From the NCBI RefSeq assembly GCF_000001735.4, contig NC_003076.8:12152001-12216000 (forward strand): a DNA stretch of 64,000 nucleotides. Direction: 5' to 3'. The DNA is from Arabidopsis thaliana (lineage: Eukaryota; Streptophyta; Magnoliopsida; Brassicales; Brassicaceae). The translations under genes were made by a program, and so were the position numbers. Below the pieces are notes generated by a model, which saw nothing but the letters and a program-made list of their open reading frames with translations, ran no database searches and was not told the DNA's origin. Of this stretch, positions 36,881 through 47,614 are shown piece after piece. Each line of letters begins with the position of its first letter. Within the stretch, counting starts at the first letter, position 1.

Positions 36881-37642
36881 TGTGAGAGTCAAAACTCGCA
36901 CAATAGAATTTATTTTAAGGGTTTCTTCAAAGAACGGATCTTTGTGAGATTCTCAAAGAACAACAGAATTCTCAATTACCGCGGACGGTGTTCTTGATTG
37001 TATTAGTGAGAAAGTAATGATTTGATCGTACAAGTGTGCTAGAATATGAAAATAAGTGTTTCTGCCTTCAAAGTCAGAGCGTTTTTGATAGCCTGAAGTT
37101 GAGAGCGTTTTAGTGTATGTCCTCTTTGTTTGTCCTCTAAGGTGCTTTTTATAGAGTTCGAGAATATCACCTCTCGCGATATTCTCTGAAGATTTCTCTT
37201 TATCTTTATCTTGTTGAAGGAGATTGCCCTTATCTTCCGAAGATTCTGGGACTTTCTGTATCCGGTGATATCTTTGAAGATAATCTCTTCCGGGGTTTTC
37301 AGAGATGATGTGTTTTGAACTTATACCAGCTAAGTCTTTTGAAGTTTTCCTCGTCTAACCCGAGACTCTTCCGAGCCGTGATTAAGCTGGCCTCGGGTCG
37401 TGCTTGGGATGCTCGATCCGCGGTATTCGAGGACAGATTCCCGAGGTGTCTTGGAGCCCGCCTCGGGACGATTTGCCGGGTTTTATGCCTGAGGCGTTTT
37501 GAGGTCTGGTCGGGGGACCATTTCATGAGACTGCTCCGAAGCGTTCTCGACATCGCCTCGGTGTGGATTCTTGACGAGATCTCCGAGGCGTTTTGTGGCC
37601 CGGTTCGGGATAACTCATCGATGTCTCCCGAGGCGTTGAGGT
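36881..37642 (-). repeat. Tat1 3' LTR (left copy)
   Basis: Complete at its outer end (TGTGAGAG at 36881). The shared block with the right LTR runs 37073-37642 and is rich in CCCGAGG/CCTCGGG words. A reverse-strand TATA box (CTCTATAAAAAGC, about 37143-37156) is the likely element promoter. The inner 38 bases found in the right copy are absent here. Confidence 0.88.
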
Positions 37643-38078
37643 GAGCTTCATGAATGGATTCCTGAGCCGACTGTTCGTCTTCTAGTTCTGTCGCCTCATC
37701 TTCTTGGATGGTCAAACTTCTGTCGCGTGTCGCCGACTATTCTTGAGGAGTGGAAACGTTTCTTGCTTATTCCCGAGGATCATGCGGATCTTTTTCTTCT
37801 GCCGAGCCCACGCGCTTGAACGCGTTTTGAATGTTTAAAGCGGATCCGATGCACCTTTGAAAACTCTATATATACGGCGAGCCACTCCTTCAATACTTCA
37901 TTTGAAGTTTTTGAAGAAAATAAACAAGATTTGCTTCCTTCTCTCTGATCTTGATATTTCTATCGTTTTTTCTTTTCCGGCAAAGCTCCGTCGTTCTTCT
38001 TGTTATTTTTGATTTTTCCGGGATAGAAATTCTTGTTTTCCGGTTATTTCCCTTCTCGTCTAACGTCCCGAGCCGAGA
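37643..38078 (+). promoter_or_regulatory. Promoter region of the Tat1 antisense gene
   Basis: A TATA box (TATATATA, 37867-37874, context CTCTATATATACGG) lies about 205 bases upstream of the ATG at 38079 and points into the antisense gene, not the retroelement. The leader is pyrimidine-rich. Promoter activity is inferred from position and sequence only. Confidence 0.6.
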
Positions 38079-40496
38079 ATGAGTTCTTCACAATCTCCGT
38101 CGACCCCGAGCGCTTCTTTTGTCGATTCTAGCGATTCGAGTCATCCAGATGATCTTCCCCCGATCTACACACGGAGATCAGTTTGGACGTCCTCTGAAGA
38201 TACTGTTTCTTCTTCGAATTCCCCCGAGCAGACGACTCCCTTCACGGCTCGGGAAGATACCAATGCCGATATCGCTTGGGAATTGGATTTACCTGACGAT
38301 CCCGAGCCGCCTCTCGTTCGGAGGTCCTTTGTTCCGATGGCTGACGAAGCTGGGATATCCAATTGGCAAGATGTGCCCGAGCCCCTCATGTAGACGGTTA
38401 AGATCGAGGATTTTCTTTACTTCGGCCCAAACGAGACAGAAGATATCTTGCGTCTTAACGAGCAGAAGGCTTTCGAAAAGGCTGAGAAGAAGAAAAGGAA
38501 GAGGAACAAAAAGGTGGTAATGCCAGATCCTCCCGGTTTATCATTGTGCACCGAGTGGTCTCTCTCGGACCTTAGGGCTCGATTTAGTCTTGGCGGTGTA
38601 ACCTTGCGTCTTCCGAGCCCTGATGAGCGAACCGACAATCCTCCTGCAGGTTTCTATACTTTGTACGAGGGGTTCTTCTATGGTTGTTTCTTGTGGCTGC
38701 CGATCCCGAGACTGGTCCTGGAATATGTGACGTCATATCAGATCGCCCTTTCCCAGATCACGATGCGGTCTTTGAGGCACTTGCTCGGGATTTTCATTCG
38801 GAGTTACGAGTCAGAAACGGAGATAACACTGGCTCATCTTAGAAAATTTCTCGAGATCCGGCGGGTGCCAAAATCCGAAGTGGACCGGTACTACATTTCC
38901 CCCGCTAAGGGAAAGAAAATTATCGATGGGGTCCAGAGCAAAGACGAGCCATATACCGATCATTTCTTCTTTGTAGCCATTGAAGACGCTGTTCATGAAG
39001 ATCTCCTCGGGACTGTTCTGACGAGGTGGGGAATTTTGGGTAGTTGTAGTTAGAAATTTATTAGTACCCGATGCGATGTTAGTTTCGTTCTCTAATTGCA
39101 GTTTTCCTTTTGCAGAACGCACTCTCAAGTTCCTCGAGCCGATTCCAGACGACTTTCTTTCGGCTTTTCACGCATTGTCGGCTCAAAAGTGCGATTGGCT
39201 GAAGCATTTCTCTCGGGAGCGAATTGAACGTGCGCTTCATCTTCTTCACGGCGTTTCTTGTTCTACTAGCTCGGAGTCTTCCGACCATCGCACTCAATTT
39301 TTCGTAGATATGCAATCGACAAAGCTTACTTTGCGCGAGGTCTACGCCAAGAAGAAAGAGGATAAGGAGAGGCGATTGGCGGAGGCGAGGCGCCTTGTTA
39401 ATGCGGGATTGATCTCGCCGCGGGCCGATCCTGAGGCGACCCAAGATGGGAATGTTATTCCCGATGCTGCCGCGCCAGTTGATGCGGGGTTGATCTTGCC
39501 GCGGGCTGCTCCTGAGGCGTCCCCAGATGGGAACATTATTCCCGATACTGCCGCGCGGGTTGACGCGGCGCCCGCTGAGGCTTAGGGAACTGAGCCGTCT
39601 GTTGGTGCGCCCGAGGCGGTTGTGGCGTTACCTGTAAGTGACAAAGCGGCGGGTTAGCGCGTTCGGGTTGACGATGAATCGTCAAAGAAGAAGAAGAAGA
39701 AAAAGACGACATCCGGCTCCGAGGTGGAGAAAATACTCCCGATCTTCGAAGATCGTACTGCCTCGGCCAATCTGCTCGGGGGATGTGTTGGCCCCGTGCT
39801 TCCTCCTCCATATACTCTTCTGGAATTTCGGAAGTATGCCGAGACGGCATCTCATTTTCTGCGGGTATGAGCTTTGTTACTTGTAACTTGTTTTGGTGTT
39901 GTCATTGTAAATCTAACTTTTCCCATTTCCAGGCTGTCGCTTCGATGAACCTGATGGTACATTCGTATGATTCGGCTATGCGGAGCAACATGGAGGTGGC
40001 TGGTAAGTTAGCCGAGGCGGAGTCTCGGATTCAGGCCGTCGAGCGAGAGAAAAACGAGGCACTCTCCAAAGCTGCCGCAGCGAAGCTGGAAAGGGAGGAG
40101 GTCGAGAGGATGGCCTTTGTGAATAAAGAAAATGCCATCAAGATGGCCGAGCAGAATCTCAAGGCGAATTCTGAGATCGTCCGTCTTAAGCGGATGTTAT
40201 CCGAGGAGAGAGGGCTTCGTGACAGCGAGGTGGCTCGGGCCATTCAGACGAGGCGGGAGGTTTCCGAGACCTTCATTGCCAAAATAAGGACCGCCGAGCA
40301 CAAAGTATCGCTCCTTGATAAGGTCAATGACCGATTCATGTACTTGTCTCAAGCGCGAGCCAACACGCAGCTGATCGAGGTGCTCGAAGGTGGCGGAGTT
40401 CTGGAGAGAGAGAAGGAGCAGGTCAATGAGTGGTTAAAAGATTTCGCCGATGCTGAGGTTAATCTTAATCGCTTCATGGCCGAGTTAAAAGTATAA
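38079..40496 (+). pseudogene. Tat1 antisense ORF (Transposase_28 type), with introns
   Basis: Runs opposite to the retroelement. Exon 1 (38079-about 39025): acidic Ser-rich start, a basic stretch KKKRKRNKK (possible nuclear signal), then the domain GFYTLYEGFFYGCFLWLPIPRL...LRHLLGIFIRSYE, which resembles PF04195 (putative gypsy type transposon). An intron to about 39115 has a GT donor and a TTTTGCAG acceptor, but the phase is off by one. Exon 2 (39116-39864) ends in a lysine run and KILPIFEDRTASA after a duplicated 27-residue unit (AGLISPRADPEA... / AGLILPRAAPEA...). A clean phase-0 GT-AG intron of 68 bp (39865-39932) leads to exon 3, a long coiled coil (KLAEAESRIQAVEREKNEA...) ending at TAA 40494. 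Breaks: TAG at 38391, 39583 and 39655. Function unknown. Confidence 0.82.
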
Positions 40497-40825
40497 CCGG
40501 GTTTCTGAAGATAAAAATTTCTTATCAGAAATAATCTGATAAATTTCACCTCGTATTTGTATAGCGCGCTGTAGCCGAATAGGCGTAATGGATACTCCAA
40601 GCCGTCGCTCATTGTATTAGCCGAGTAAAAAGTTGCAAAGAATTTTTATTCATGTTTCGGTTCGAAAACCTACAAGATAATAAAAATGGGAGTATGAATA
40701 TACGGACCCACTCCCCCCTTTTTTAATGGGGGGGGGGGGTAGCTGAACTCGTCCGAAGACGAGCTGCCTACGTACCCCTTTCAGGGATCAAGCCACCTCG
40801 TAGTTCAAGTTTAGTCACCTCGGAT
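40497..40825. other. Intergenic gap between convergent Tat1 ORFs
   Basis: Contains a G run (40729-40739) after a C/T run and the segment GAGCTGCCTACGTACCC. The same segment is next to the integrase end of Tat2 (58175). No gene seen. Confidence 0.6.
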
Positions 40826-41774
40826 TTAGTTGTAGTATTTCCTTAGGTGCATTGCGTTCCATGATCTTGGAACGGCTTTGCCGTTTAAGTAAGCGAGCTC
40901 ATACACTCTGGGTCGGACGACTTTAGAAATTAAGTATGGTCCTTCCCAGTTTGTCCCGAGTTTTCCAGCGTTCGGTTCGGCAGTGTTCTGGAAAACTTTC
41001 CAGAGGACCCGATCTCCTTCGTGGAATCTTCGTTGCCGAACATTTGAATTGTATGACGAGCCATTTTATTCTGATAATTTTGTATACGAACCAGGGCCGA
41101 ATCCCTTCGTTCATCAATCAGATCGAGTTCGTCGAGGACCCTTTGAGTGTTATCAGGGGTGTTCTCGGGGGATAGACTCCGTCGTAGGCTTGGCACTATC
41201 ATCTCGGCCGGAATTATGCATTCCGTCCGAAAGACTAAAGCGAAAAGGGTTTCTCCTGTGGCTCGGCGAGGAGTTGTCCGATGCGACCAAAGTACACCTT
41301 CGAGTTCGTCGGACCACAAGCCCTTTTTAGCATCTAGCCGTTTCTTCAATCCGTCGAGGATCGTTTTGTTTGCGGCCTCGGCTTGGCCGTTCCCTTAGGG
41401 ATATCACAGAAGCCTTGGAAGCGGGTTGATATAAACTGCGAGCCGTTATCAGTGACGATCTCATAAGGTATCCCGTGGCGACATAAGATATGTTTCCACA
41501 CGAAGTTCTCGACTTGAGCGTCCTTTATGCTGGCGTAAGATTCGGCTTCTATCCATTTAGAGAAATAGTCGGTCAGGACGAGGACTAACTTTTTTTGCTT
41601 CGAGGGATGCATAGGTCCAATTATATCCATTGACCATCGCATGAAGGGATATGGCGAGGTGATTGATGACAAGAGCTCGGCCAGTTGATGGATTGTTGGC
41701 GCGTGCCTTTGACACTTTTCACATCGTTTTAAAATTTTTTCGCAATCCTTGATCATCGTCGGCCAGAAGAATCT
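40826..41774 (-). pseudogene. Tat1 integrase remnant
   Basis: Begins inside the zinc-binding region ([25 protein letters not shown]) directly at the junction with the LTR. Core motifs: [34 protein letters not shown], and after a small deletion near 41395-41405 [18 protein letters not shown] and [11 protein letters not shown], typical of Tat. The C-terminal segment is frameshifted near 41050 but recognisable (VFQNTAE...[18 protein letters not shown]) and ends at TAA 40826. Everything before the zinc region is gone. Confidence 0.88.
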
Positions 41775-41775
41775 G

Positions 41776-42390
41776 TGTATGTCAGAGCGTTTTTGATAGC
41801 CTGAAGTTGAGAGCGTTTTAGTGTATGTCCTCTTTGTTTGTCCTCTGAGGTGCTTTTTATAGAGTTTGAGAATATCACCTATCGCGATATTCTCGGAAGA
41901 TTTCTTTTTATCTTTATCTTGTTGAAGGAGATTGCCCTTATCTTCCGAAGATTCTAGGACTTTCTGTATCCGGTGATATCTTCCAAGATTATCTCTTCCG
42001 GGGTTTTTGGAGATGATGTGTTTTAAACTTATACCGGCTAAGTCTTTTGAAGTTTTCCTCGTCTAACCCGAAACTCTTCCGAGCCGTGATTAAGCTGGCC
42101 TCGGGTCGTGCTCGGGATGCTCGGTCCGCGGTATTCGAGGACAGATTCCCGAGGTGTCTTGGAGCCCGCCTCGGGACGATTTGCCGGGTTTTATGCCCGA
42201 GGCGTTTCGAGGTCGGGTCGGGGGACCATTTCAAGAGACTGCTCCGAAGCGTTCTCGACATCGCCTCAGTGTGGATTCTTGACGAGATCTCCGAGGCGTT
42301 TTGTGGCCCGGTTCGGGATAACTCATCGATGTCTCCCGAGGCGTTGAGGTGTGGTTGGCTCGCTATCCTGGGTGGAATCCGACCCCAACA
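41776..42390 (-). repeat. Tat1 5' LTR (right copy), inner end deleted
   Basis: Outer end reads CCGACCCCAACA before the CCATT duplication; on the reverse strand it starts TGTTGGGGTCGG. Matches 37073-37642 of the left LTR. The 192 bases at the left LTR's outer end have no counterpart here, because the deletion fused integrase directly to the LTR at about 41775. Confidence 0.9.
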
Positions 42391-42712
42391 CCATTCTAGA
42401 GTCAATAAGAGGAGAAACACGTATTCTAGGTGCCAAGAAGGTTTTAAAAGTTTTGAAGCTAAAAGCATCAAAAGGCGATCATTCTAGTACTTGAGAAGTT
42501 TAGCATCCGGCCGAAGTCTTCCCCATCACGGCAACAAGATATTTTGGTATGTATCGAAAGCTAGAAGAGTCAAGATTAACGTCGAAGTCGAATCGAAGCA
42601 ATCCATGAAGCCGTTTGGAAGATATGACCTGAAGAGTGAAGACATGTCAAGAACCGGCCGCTTGGAAATAATAAGTCCAAAAAGCATGCGGCCAAAGAGA
42701 CTTGAACCCGGG
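42391..42712 (+). repeat. Forward Athila-like LTR, right piece
   Basis: Continues the LTR from 36880 after the Tat1 insertion and aligns with the reverse LTR (about 33960 back to 33650). It stops at CCCGGG where the Tat2 LTR begins; the remaining part should lie beyond the window. Confidence 0.85.
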
Positions 42713-43178
42713 TGTGGATGTCGGATTCACACACTCAAGTATTTATTTATTTAGTGAGAAGGATTATTTTTGAGGACAAATGTATGAGAAAATGAAATAA
42801 TGATTACAGAGAAAACTATGAGTTTTGTAAGAAAATGTGTATAGTAAGTTTGCACAAAAATGTGTGTGTCTTTCCATGGCCTTTGACCCATAATTATTCT
42901 ATCTTAAATGCATCCGTTTTGGTCTTCGAAATTAATGTTCAAACGTTCGAATTTGAATTGACTTCGAGCTCCTTGGGCCTTGCCTTCCAGCCCATGGACT
43001 CTTTAATTCGGACATCTCTGACTTCGCCTTCACACCCATCTCGCAGAGCGTCAAACCTGCTTGCACTTCTTTCCTCGCTCAATGAAGCCCATGGGCCCCA
43101 TTCGTCTTTGAGCCTTCCCTGGCCACGTAGCAATCTTTGGTTGGTCCTGATCTTCCGGTGCGGGATCCGACACCAACA
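42713..43178 (-). repeat. Tat2 3' LTR (reverse strand)
   Basis: Forward strand starts TGTGGATGTCGGATTC and ends GATCCGACACCAACA; reversed, it aligns with the Tat3 5' LTR at 62129-62631. The adjacent ATTAGCCCCCCAATTC (43179-43194) is a polypurine tract when read on the reverse strand. CCGGG (42708-42712) is one candidate target duplication copy. Confidence 0.88.
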
Positions 43179-43562
43179 ATTAGCCCCCCAATTCTTTCGA
43201 AGTGATATTCTAATTTGAAGACTTTAATGCTTCAATAGGCAAAGATTGCGCCAAATGATTTTTTGATTTCCCGCCAATATCATGTCACTCCTTTGATTCC
43301 GAAATTATCCATAATTACTCACATGACATATGTCACAATTATGACTACATCTCAATTATTTACTATTAAAACGGGGAAAACTCTTCCACTTCCCCCACGA
43401 CTCCCGAGGTGGTTCTGCCATCATCACTAGCTTGCGTAAGGTAAATTCATTTTACTCCCTCCTTATTATTTTTCACGCTTTATCTTTCCTTAGAGCAAAG
43501 TTCTCTTCCACTTCCTCTCTGTAATTTTCTCCCCCCAAACCAACGGACTATCCATTTTTACA
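43179..43562 (+). other. Tat2 polypurine tract and leader of antisense ORF
   Basis: Reverse-strand GAATTGGGGGGCTAAT next to the LTR is the polypurine tract. The rest is a pyrimidine-rich leader before the antisense ATG at 43563; no convincing TATA box. Confidence 0.65.
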
Positions 43563-44848
43563 ATGAATCCTGACCATGAAAGACCCGAGTCTCCATCCTT
43601 CGACGAGGGTGGTTCTAGTAACGACTTTTGCACCCGACTGAACGACATAGCCGGTCCGCACTACCAATCTAAATGTATTCTTCAATCCCTCGACCAATTG
43701 AGGGAACTTTGTCGAATTCTGTCTGAAATTATGACGGATTCGCAGATGCCGGAACCCATCGAGTCCCCAGAGGATCACCGTCCCGGTTTCTTTTGTGTCT
43801 ACGAAGTCAATTTCAAAGGTTGCGGGCTGACATTCCCTCTTCCCGAAGATCTTGTTCGGTATTTAGCTGGTCTTGAAATTGCCTTACCCCAATTGACTCC
43901 TAACCTCCTCCGAACTATTCTGGGGATCATTACTATTGCGGCGGAGACCGGCTTTGTCATCGGAGTCCCCGAATTGAATGATCTATTTAGTGTAAGAAGT
44001 TAATCGAAGAAAACCGGGTATTCTCACCGTACCCGAACGCTAAAAGGAACCTCATCTCGCATCTCCTGAATAAAGATGAGAACCGGCATCACTCCTGGTT
44101 TTTGATTAAGAAAACTTCTGTTTCAATTGGAAATCTTTCCGATGTCCTTCCCTCGTAGTGGTCTGCAAAGTCCGGTAGCTCTTAGGTCATGTATGCTATT
44201 CTCGCTTATTTCTTCTCTTATCTGACCGATCTTATTGTTTTCCACTTCGTAGCTTTCATCGCTCCGACTCTCGCGACCACGGAATTCGTCGAATTCTTCA
44301 AAATTATCATTGAAGGGGAGACCCTTTGGAACTCTTTCACTCTCGAGCGGTTCATAGAAGCCAACCCAAGCTCAGAATAAGTCCGCCCGGACAGCTTCTA
44401 TAACTTCCACCACCTCCCGCTCTACCTCACGGAACCTCAGCCCGGGCTATCGCTACATGACGTAAGACATTATCCAAGCCGATGGCAGAGACTTGTGAAG
44501 CAAACAAGACATTTCTTACGCCAGTTATCGACAAAAAAGAATACAGTAGGACCCTACTGGTTGACGATGGCAGTGCTGAGGGTGCTAGATCTGCAAGTGC
44601 TTTCAGATCAACATCTCGACGTGAAAATCGTAGCGGTCGTTCACCTCAAAGAGATCGATCCCCCCCCAAACGTGACTCTCCCCGACACTCTTCTCGGGAT
44701 AGGCTGAGCAGCGAACCGATTGTGGATTTGATCCGAAAAAGAGAGAGAGACCAGCTCGTGGCAACTCTTCCCCTAAGAGGGAGAAATCGAGAGCTCGAAC
44801 TGACTGTTCCCCTCGATCTTCTCCCCCACCTCGCTCTATGGGTCCTCT
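43563..44848 (+). pseudogene. Tat2 antisense ORF, part 1 (Transposase_28 type)
   Basis: MNPDHERPESPSFDEGG starts an ORF antisense to the Tat2 pol remnant at 58.2 kb. Residues about 75-135 (GFFCVYEVNFKGCGLTFPLPEDL...LLRTILGIITIAAE) are the same type of domain as in Tat1, with clearly different sequence. A frameshift near 44000 leads to KLIEENRVFSPYPNAKRNL and HHSWFLIKKTSVSI, then a TAG near 44157. A Ser/Arg/Pro-rich stretch (SRRENRSGRSPQRDRSPPKRD) follows. A solo LTR interrupts it at 44849; it resumes at 46861. Confidence 0.78.
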
Positions 44849-45213
44849 TGTAACGCCCGCATCCCGCGTTCATAAAGAGGCCTGTTTATTTTAGGGGAAA
44901 TTAGACCATGGTCGAGGAACTTAGTCGGAAGAACGAGAAAGTTCAAGCTGAACCAGCTAGGTGAGGTGGACAAGCTGGATGAACTAGCTAGCTAAGCTAG
45001 GTTAGCTAAACCAGCTGGAAGACTAGCTAGCTCAGCTATGTGAGCTGACCGACAGCTCGACTGACCTCGGTGAGCTGATCGTGTACTGACCCAGCTGGGT
45101 GGTCCGGTCAGCTGACACTCGAGCTGGTGGACTGTGGTAGCTCACGGGTGAAGAGGTGTCTCAACCAAATGGTGTAAGGTCGAGCGGGTACCAACAAAGG
45201 GTTGCATCGCCCA

Positions 45214-45306
45214 AAGGATGCAAGGAACGGATGTGACCTTTTGGAAGGATGCAAGGAACGAATGTGACCTTTTGGAAGGGTGCAAGTAACGGATGTGATG
45301 CTTCGG
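45214..45306. repeat. 31-bp tandem repeat in the solo LTR
   Basis: Three consecutive units based on AAGGATGCAAGGAACGGATG then TGACCTTTTGG, the third diverged. They end about 20 bases before the TATA box, which suggests U3 enhancer-type repeats. Confidence 0.82.
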
Positions 45307-45534
45307 GAAGCATCCATTTGCCCCCTATATAAGGGAAGACGCCCAAGGCCTTTAGAACATCACCACTTGATCATCCACACATCACAACACAATCCAAAGA
45401 TAGTCCAACAGACCTTGAAGTTGTTGGTCGGAAAGGGGGTGCGGCTCGGCGAATATAACTCGACAGAACTGATGTGCATGCTACCTCCCGGTCCAACAAT
45501 TCGATGGAGTGTAGAGGATGGGTGGGGTAGACCA

Positions 45535-45720
45535 ATCTTTGGACTGATCGGATCGGACAAGCCGATCGTCGGACAAATCGGATCGGCCATTTGATCGTCG
45601 AATCGAGTCAGACCGACTGTCGGACGGATCGGGACAGACCGATCGTTGGTCCTACGGATCGGATCGGACAGACTAATCTTCGGACGGGTCGGATCGGACA
45701 GGACGATCGTCGGGTGGAAT
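45535..45720. repeat. GGATCGGACAGACCGATCGTC repeat cluster
   Basis: About six or seven diverged units of 20-35 bp containing GGATCGGAC and GATCGTCGGAC, with internal dyad symmetry (CGATCG). In the presumed transcribed part of the solo LTR. Confidence 0.78.
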
Positions 45721-46860
45721 GGATGGGGAAAGGTGTTTGAGGAAGCACAAGGATAAGTGCATCCGAACACATCCAAGGGTCTCCCATGGATGCAATCTTA
45801 CCAGTAAAGGGAGAAAGCACCAAAAATGGGTAAGGATTGTGATTCACCATATAGGATCAACATCGCAGCCGCCTTCATGTATCTATCTCCTCAGCCATGG
45901 TGAAACCGATCGGAGATCGGTAAGACCAAAGGGTGACTCGACGGATAACCAACGGGAAAGTCTACGTTGAAACCGATGGACAAAACGGATGTTGGACCCG
46001 CGAGCAAACCTAAGGCCGACGGAAGAAGGATTTCATCGGCTAGCCTACGATGATCGGATGGATGAATTCACGGACCCTTTGGTGTGATAAGAATATTATT
46101 CCGATTGTATGGATGGCTCGATAAGTCGAAAGCTTTACCGACCACCATGGACCGGACGGGTAAACGGTTAGAAAACCGTGGGCGGTCGTAGTGTTAAACG
46201 ACCAGATCGGAAACATGGATGGTTCGATAAGCCAAGGGCTCAATCGTCCACCATGAAGCCGGAGGGCGTACGTTTGGAGAACACATGGACCAATAAGCCA
46301 AGAGCTTGATTCGCTCATCATGAACCAAGAGAATCGTAAGATCCCCAATCTCTATCGTTGTACTTAGACCAGTGGGGTTGGTTGGTTGTATGGCTAAGTA
46401 ACGATAGGGATTGGTTCATCAATTCACGATCGGATACGAGTCGTTGAACGAATGGAGTAAGGCGACAAACGGGCTAAGTAATCAAATCCGCATATTGGCC
46501 AAGGTATGTACAATCTAGCGTATTAGTTAAGATAGATGTTTGGTAATTGACCGTGAAAATAGGATAAAGGAATATGCGATTGTTAGGCTTAGAGTGGTTA
46601 GCAAACAATATGCATGTCTTGACCTAGTAAAAGATTATCTAAGTCTAAGGGACAAAGACGATGAAACCAGTACAAGAGTTGGTTAGAGTTAAACCAAGGT
46701 TAGAAAGACTTCTACTGTGTAATAAGAAAATGATTATACAATTAAGCCTTGTAAAGGCAATTCTACGTTGAATCGCGAAAATTAAGAGGTTGGGCTAAGA
46801 AAGAGGCGCGAACGTGAGTCCAAGGTTGCCACACGCCGAGACGTCTGGGACGGGGTCTCA

Positions 46861-47547
46861 CCCTTCCTCCTCCTCCTACCATTACATCTCCTTCTTCTCG
46901 ATCTGGCAGCGAAAAGATCGATCGAAGTGCGACCCCTCGACAAGAGGAAGTTGAGCCCTTGGGTACTACCCCTAAATCAAAGACCGTTCTTGTCCCTCAA
47001 ACCAAGTCACTTACAGGTTTGAACTATCATTTCATTTTTTTGTATCATTCAAACCCTTAATAACTCATTCTTCATCCTTTACTTCCATAGCGATGAAGAC
47101 AGAGGGTAATGTCTTCCGATGCTTCAAGACACGGAAGGACACTATCTTGCCAACCTTTGATAGATGGCGTCCTGCAATTCGAGAGCGCTTTCTACTTCAC
47201 GCCCATCATTCATCTCGGGTTAGTTTTATCTTCACACCTTCCCACCTTACTCATCATTTGCATGCTAACTTACCTCTCCTGATTATGTAATCTTTGCTTA
47301 GGCGAACAGTGAGCTTAACGACATGGTCGAACAGTACGAAAGACTACTGCTTGACAGGGAACAGCACATTGATGCTTGGAAAGGCAAATTCTCTTCTCTT
47401 GAGTCCGACCACAGTTCCTCCACCGACACCAAGCTAAAATTGGAGGATCAAATTGACAATCTTTCCTCCGAACTCATGAAATCGAATGGCGAATTGCAAG
47501 ATCAGTACCAGAGGTATGACAAACTTCAGGAGGAACTTTCAAATGCT
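46861..47547 (+). pseudogene. Tat2 antisense ORF, part 2
   Basis: Continues PPPTITSPSSRSGSEKIDRS...TKSLT, followed by an intron-like gap to about 47093, then MKTEGNVFRCFKTRKDTILPTFDRWRPAIRERFL. A second gap ending TTAG near 47302 leads to a coiled coil (ANSELNDMVEQYERLLLDREQHIDAWKGKFSSLE...YDKLQEELSNAR). The domain order (PF04195-like part, Ser/Arg-rich linker, coiled coil) parallels Tat1. It is cut by CACTA2 and continues at 55556. Confidence 0.75.
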
Positions 47548-47614
47548 CGCCGGTTGTAGTGGGTAGTTAACTGTTTTCTTGTAGTTAACAGTTAACTACC
47601 CACTACAACCGGCG
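47548..47614. repeat. 26-bp perfect inverted repeat at CACTA2 left end
   Basis: Arms 47548-47573 and 47589-47614 are exact reverse complements with a 15-base loop. The right arm contains the CACTA terminus CACTACAACCGGCG (47601 on); the left arm holds a backward copy of it. Normal CACTA ends do not have this. It looks like a foldback product of aberrant excision or repair. Confidence 0.85.

Larger units (their letters stand above)
36881..42390 (-). mobile_element. Tat1: internally deleted Tat-type gypsy element
   Basis: Flanked by perfect 5-bp duplications CCATT (36876-36880 and 42391-42395), with ends TGTGAGAG and CCCCAACA. The split host LTR continues in register on the far side. Two LTR copies share 37073-37642 with 41776-42352. 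On the reverse strand the order is 5' LTR (right), integrase remnant, antisense ORF, 3' LTR (left). Gag, protease, RT, RNase H and the start of integrase are deleted, and the deletion also removed the inner end of the right LTR. An antisense ORF between pol and the 3' LTR is a known trait of many Tat elements. Confidence 0.93.
44849..46860 (+). mobile_element. Probable solo LTR of a gypsy element (2.0 kb)
   Basis: Starts TGTAACGCCCGCATCCC, like the Tekay-type LTR at 29810, and ends GGACGGGGTCTCA. It has no coding region or primer site, and the Ser/Pro-rich reading frame of the Tat2 antisense ORF resumes right after it. A TATA box (TATATAAG, 45326-45333) is present. Flanking pentamers CCTCT and CCCTT match at only three of five positions, so the duplication has decayed or the edges are off by a few bases. 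Confidence 0.72.
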
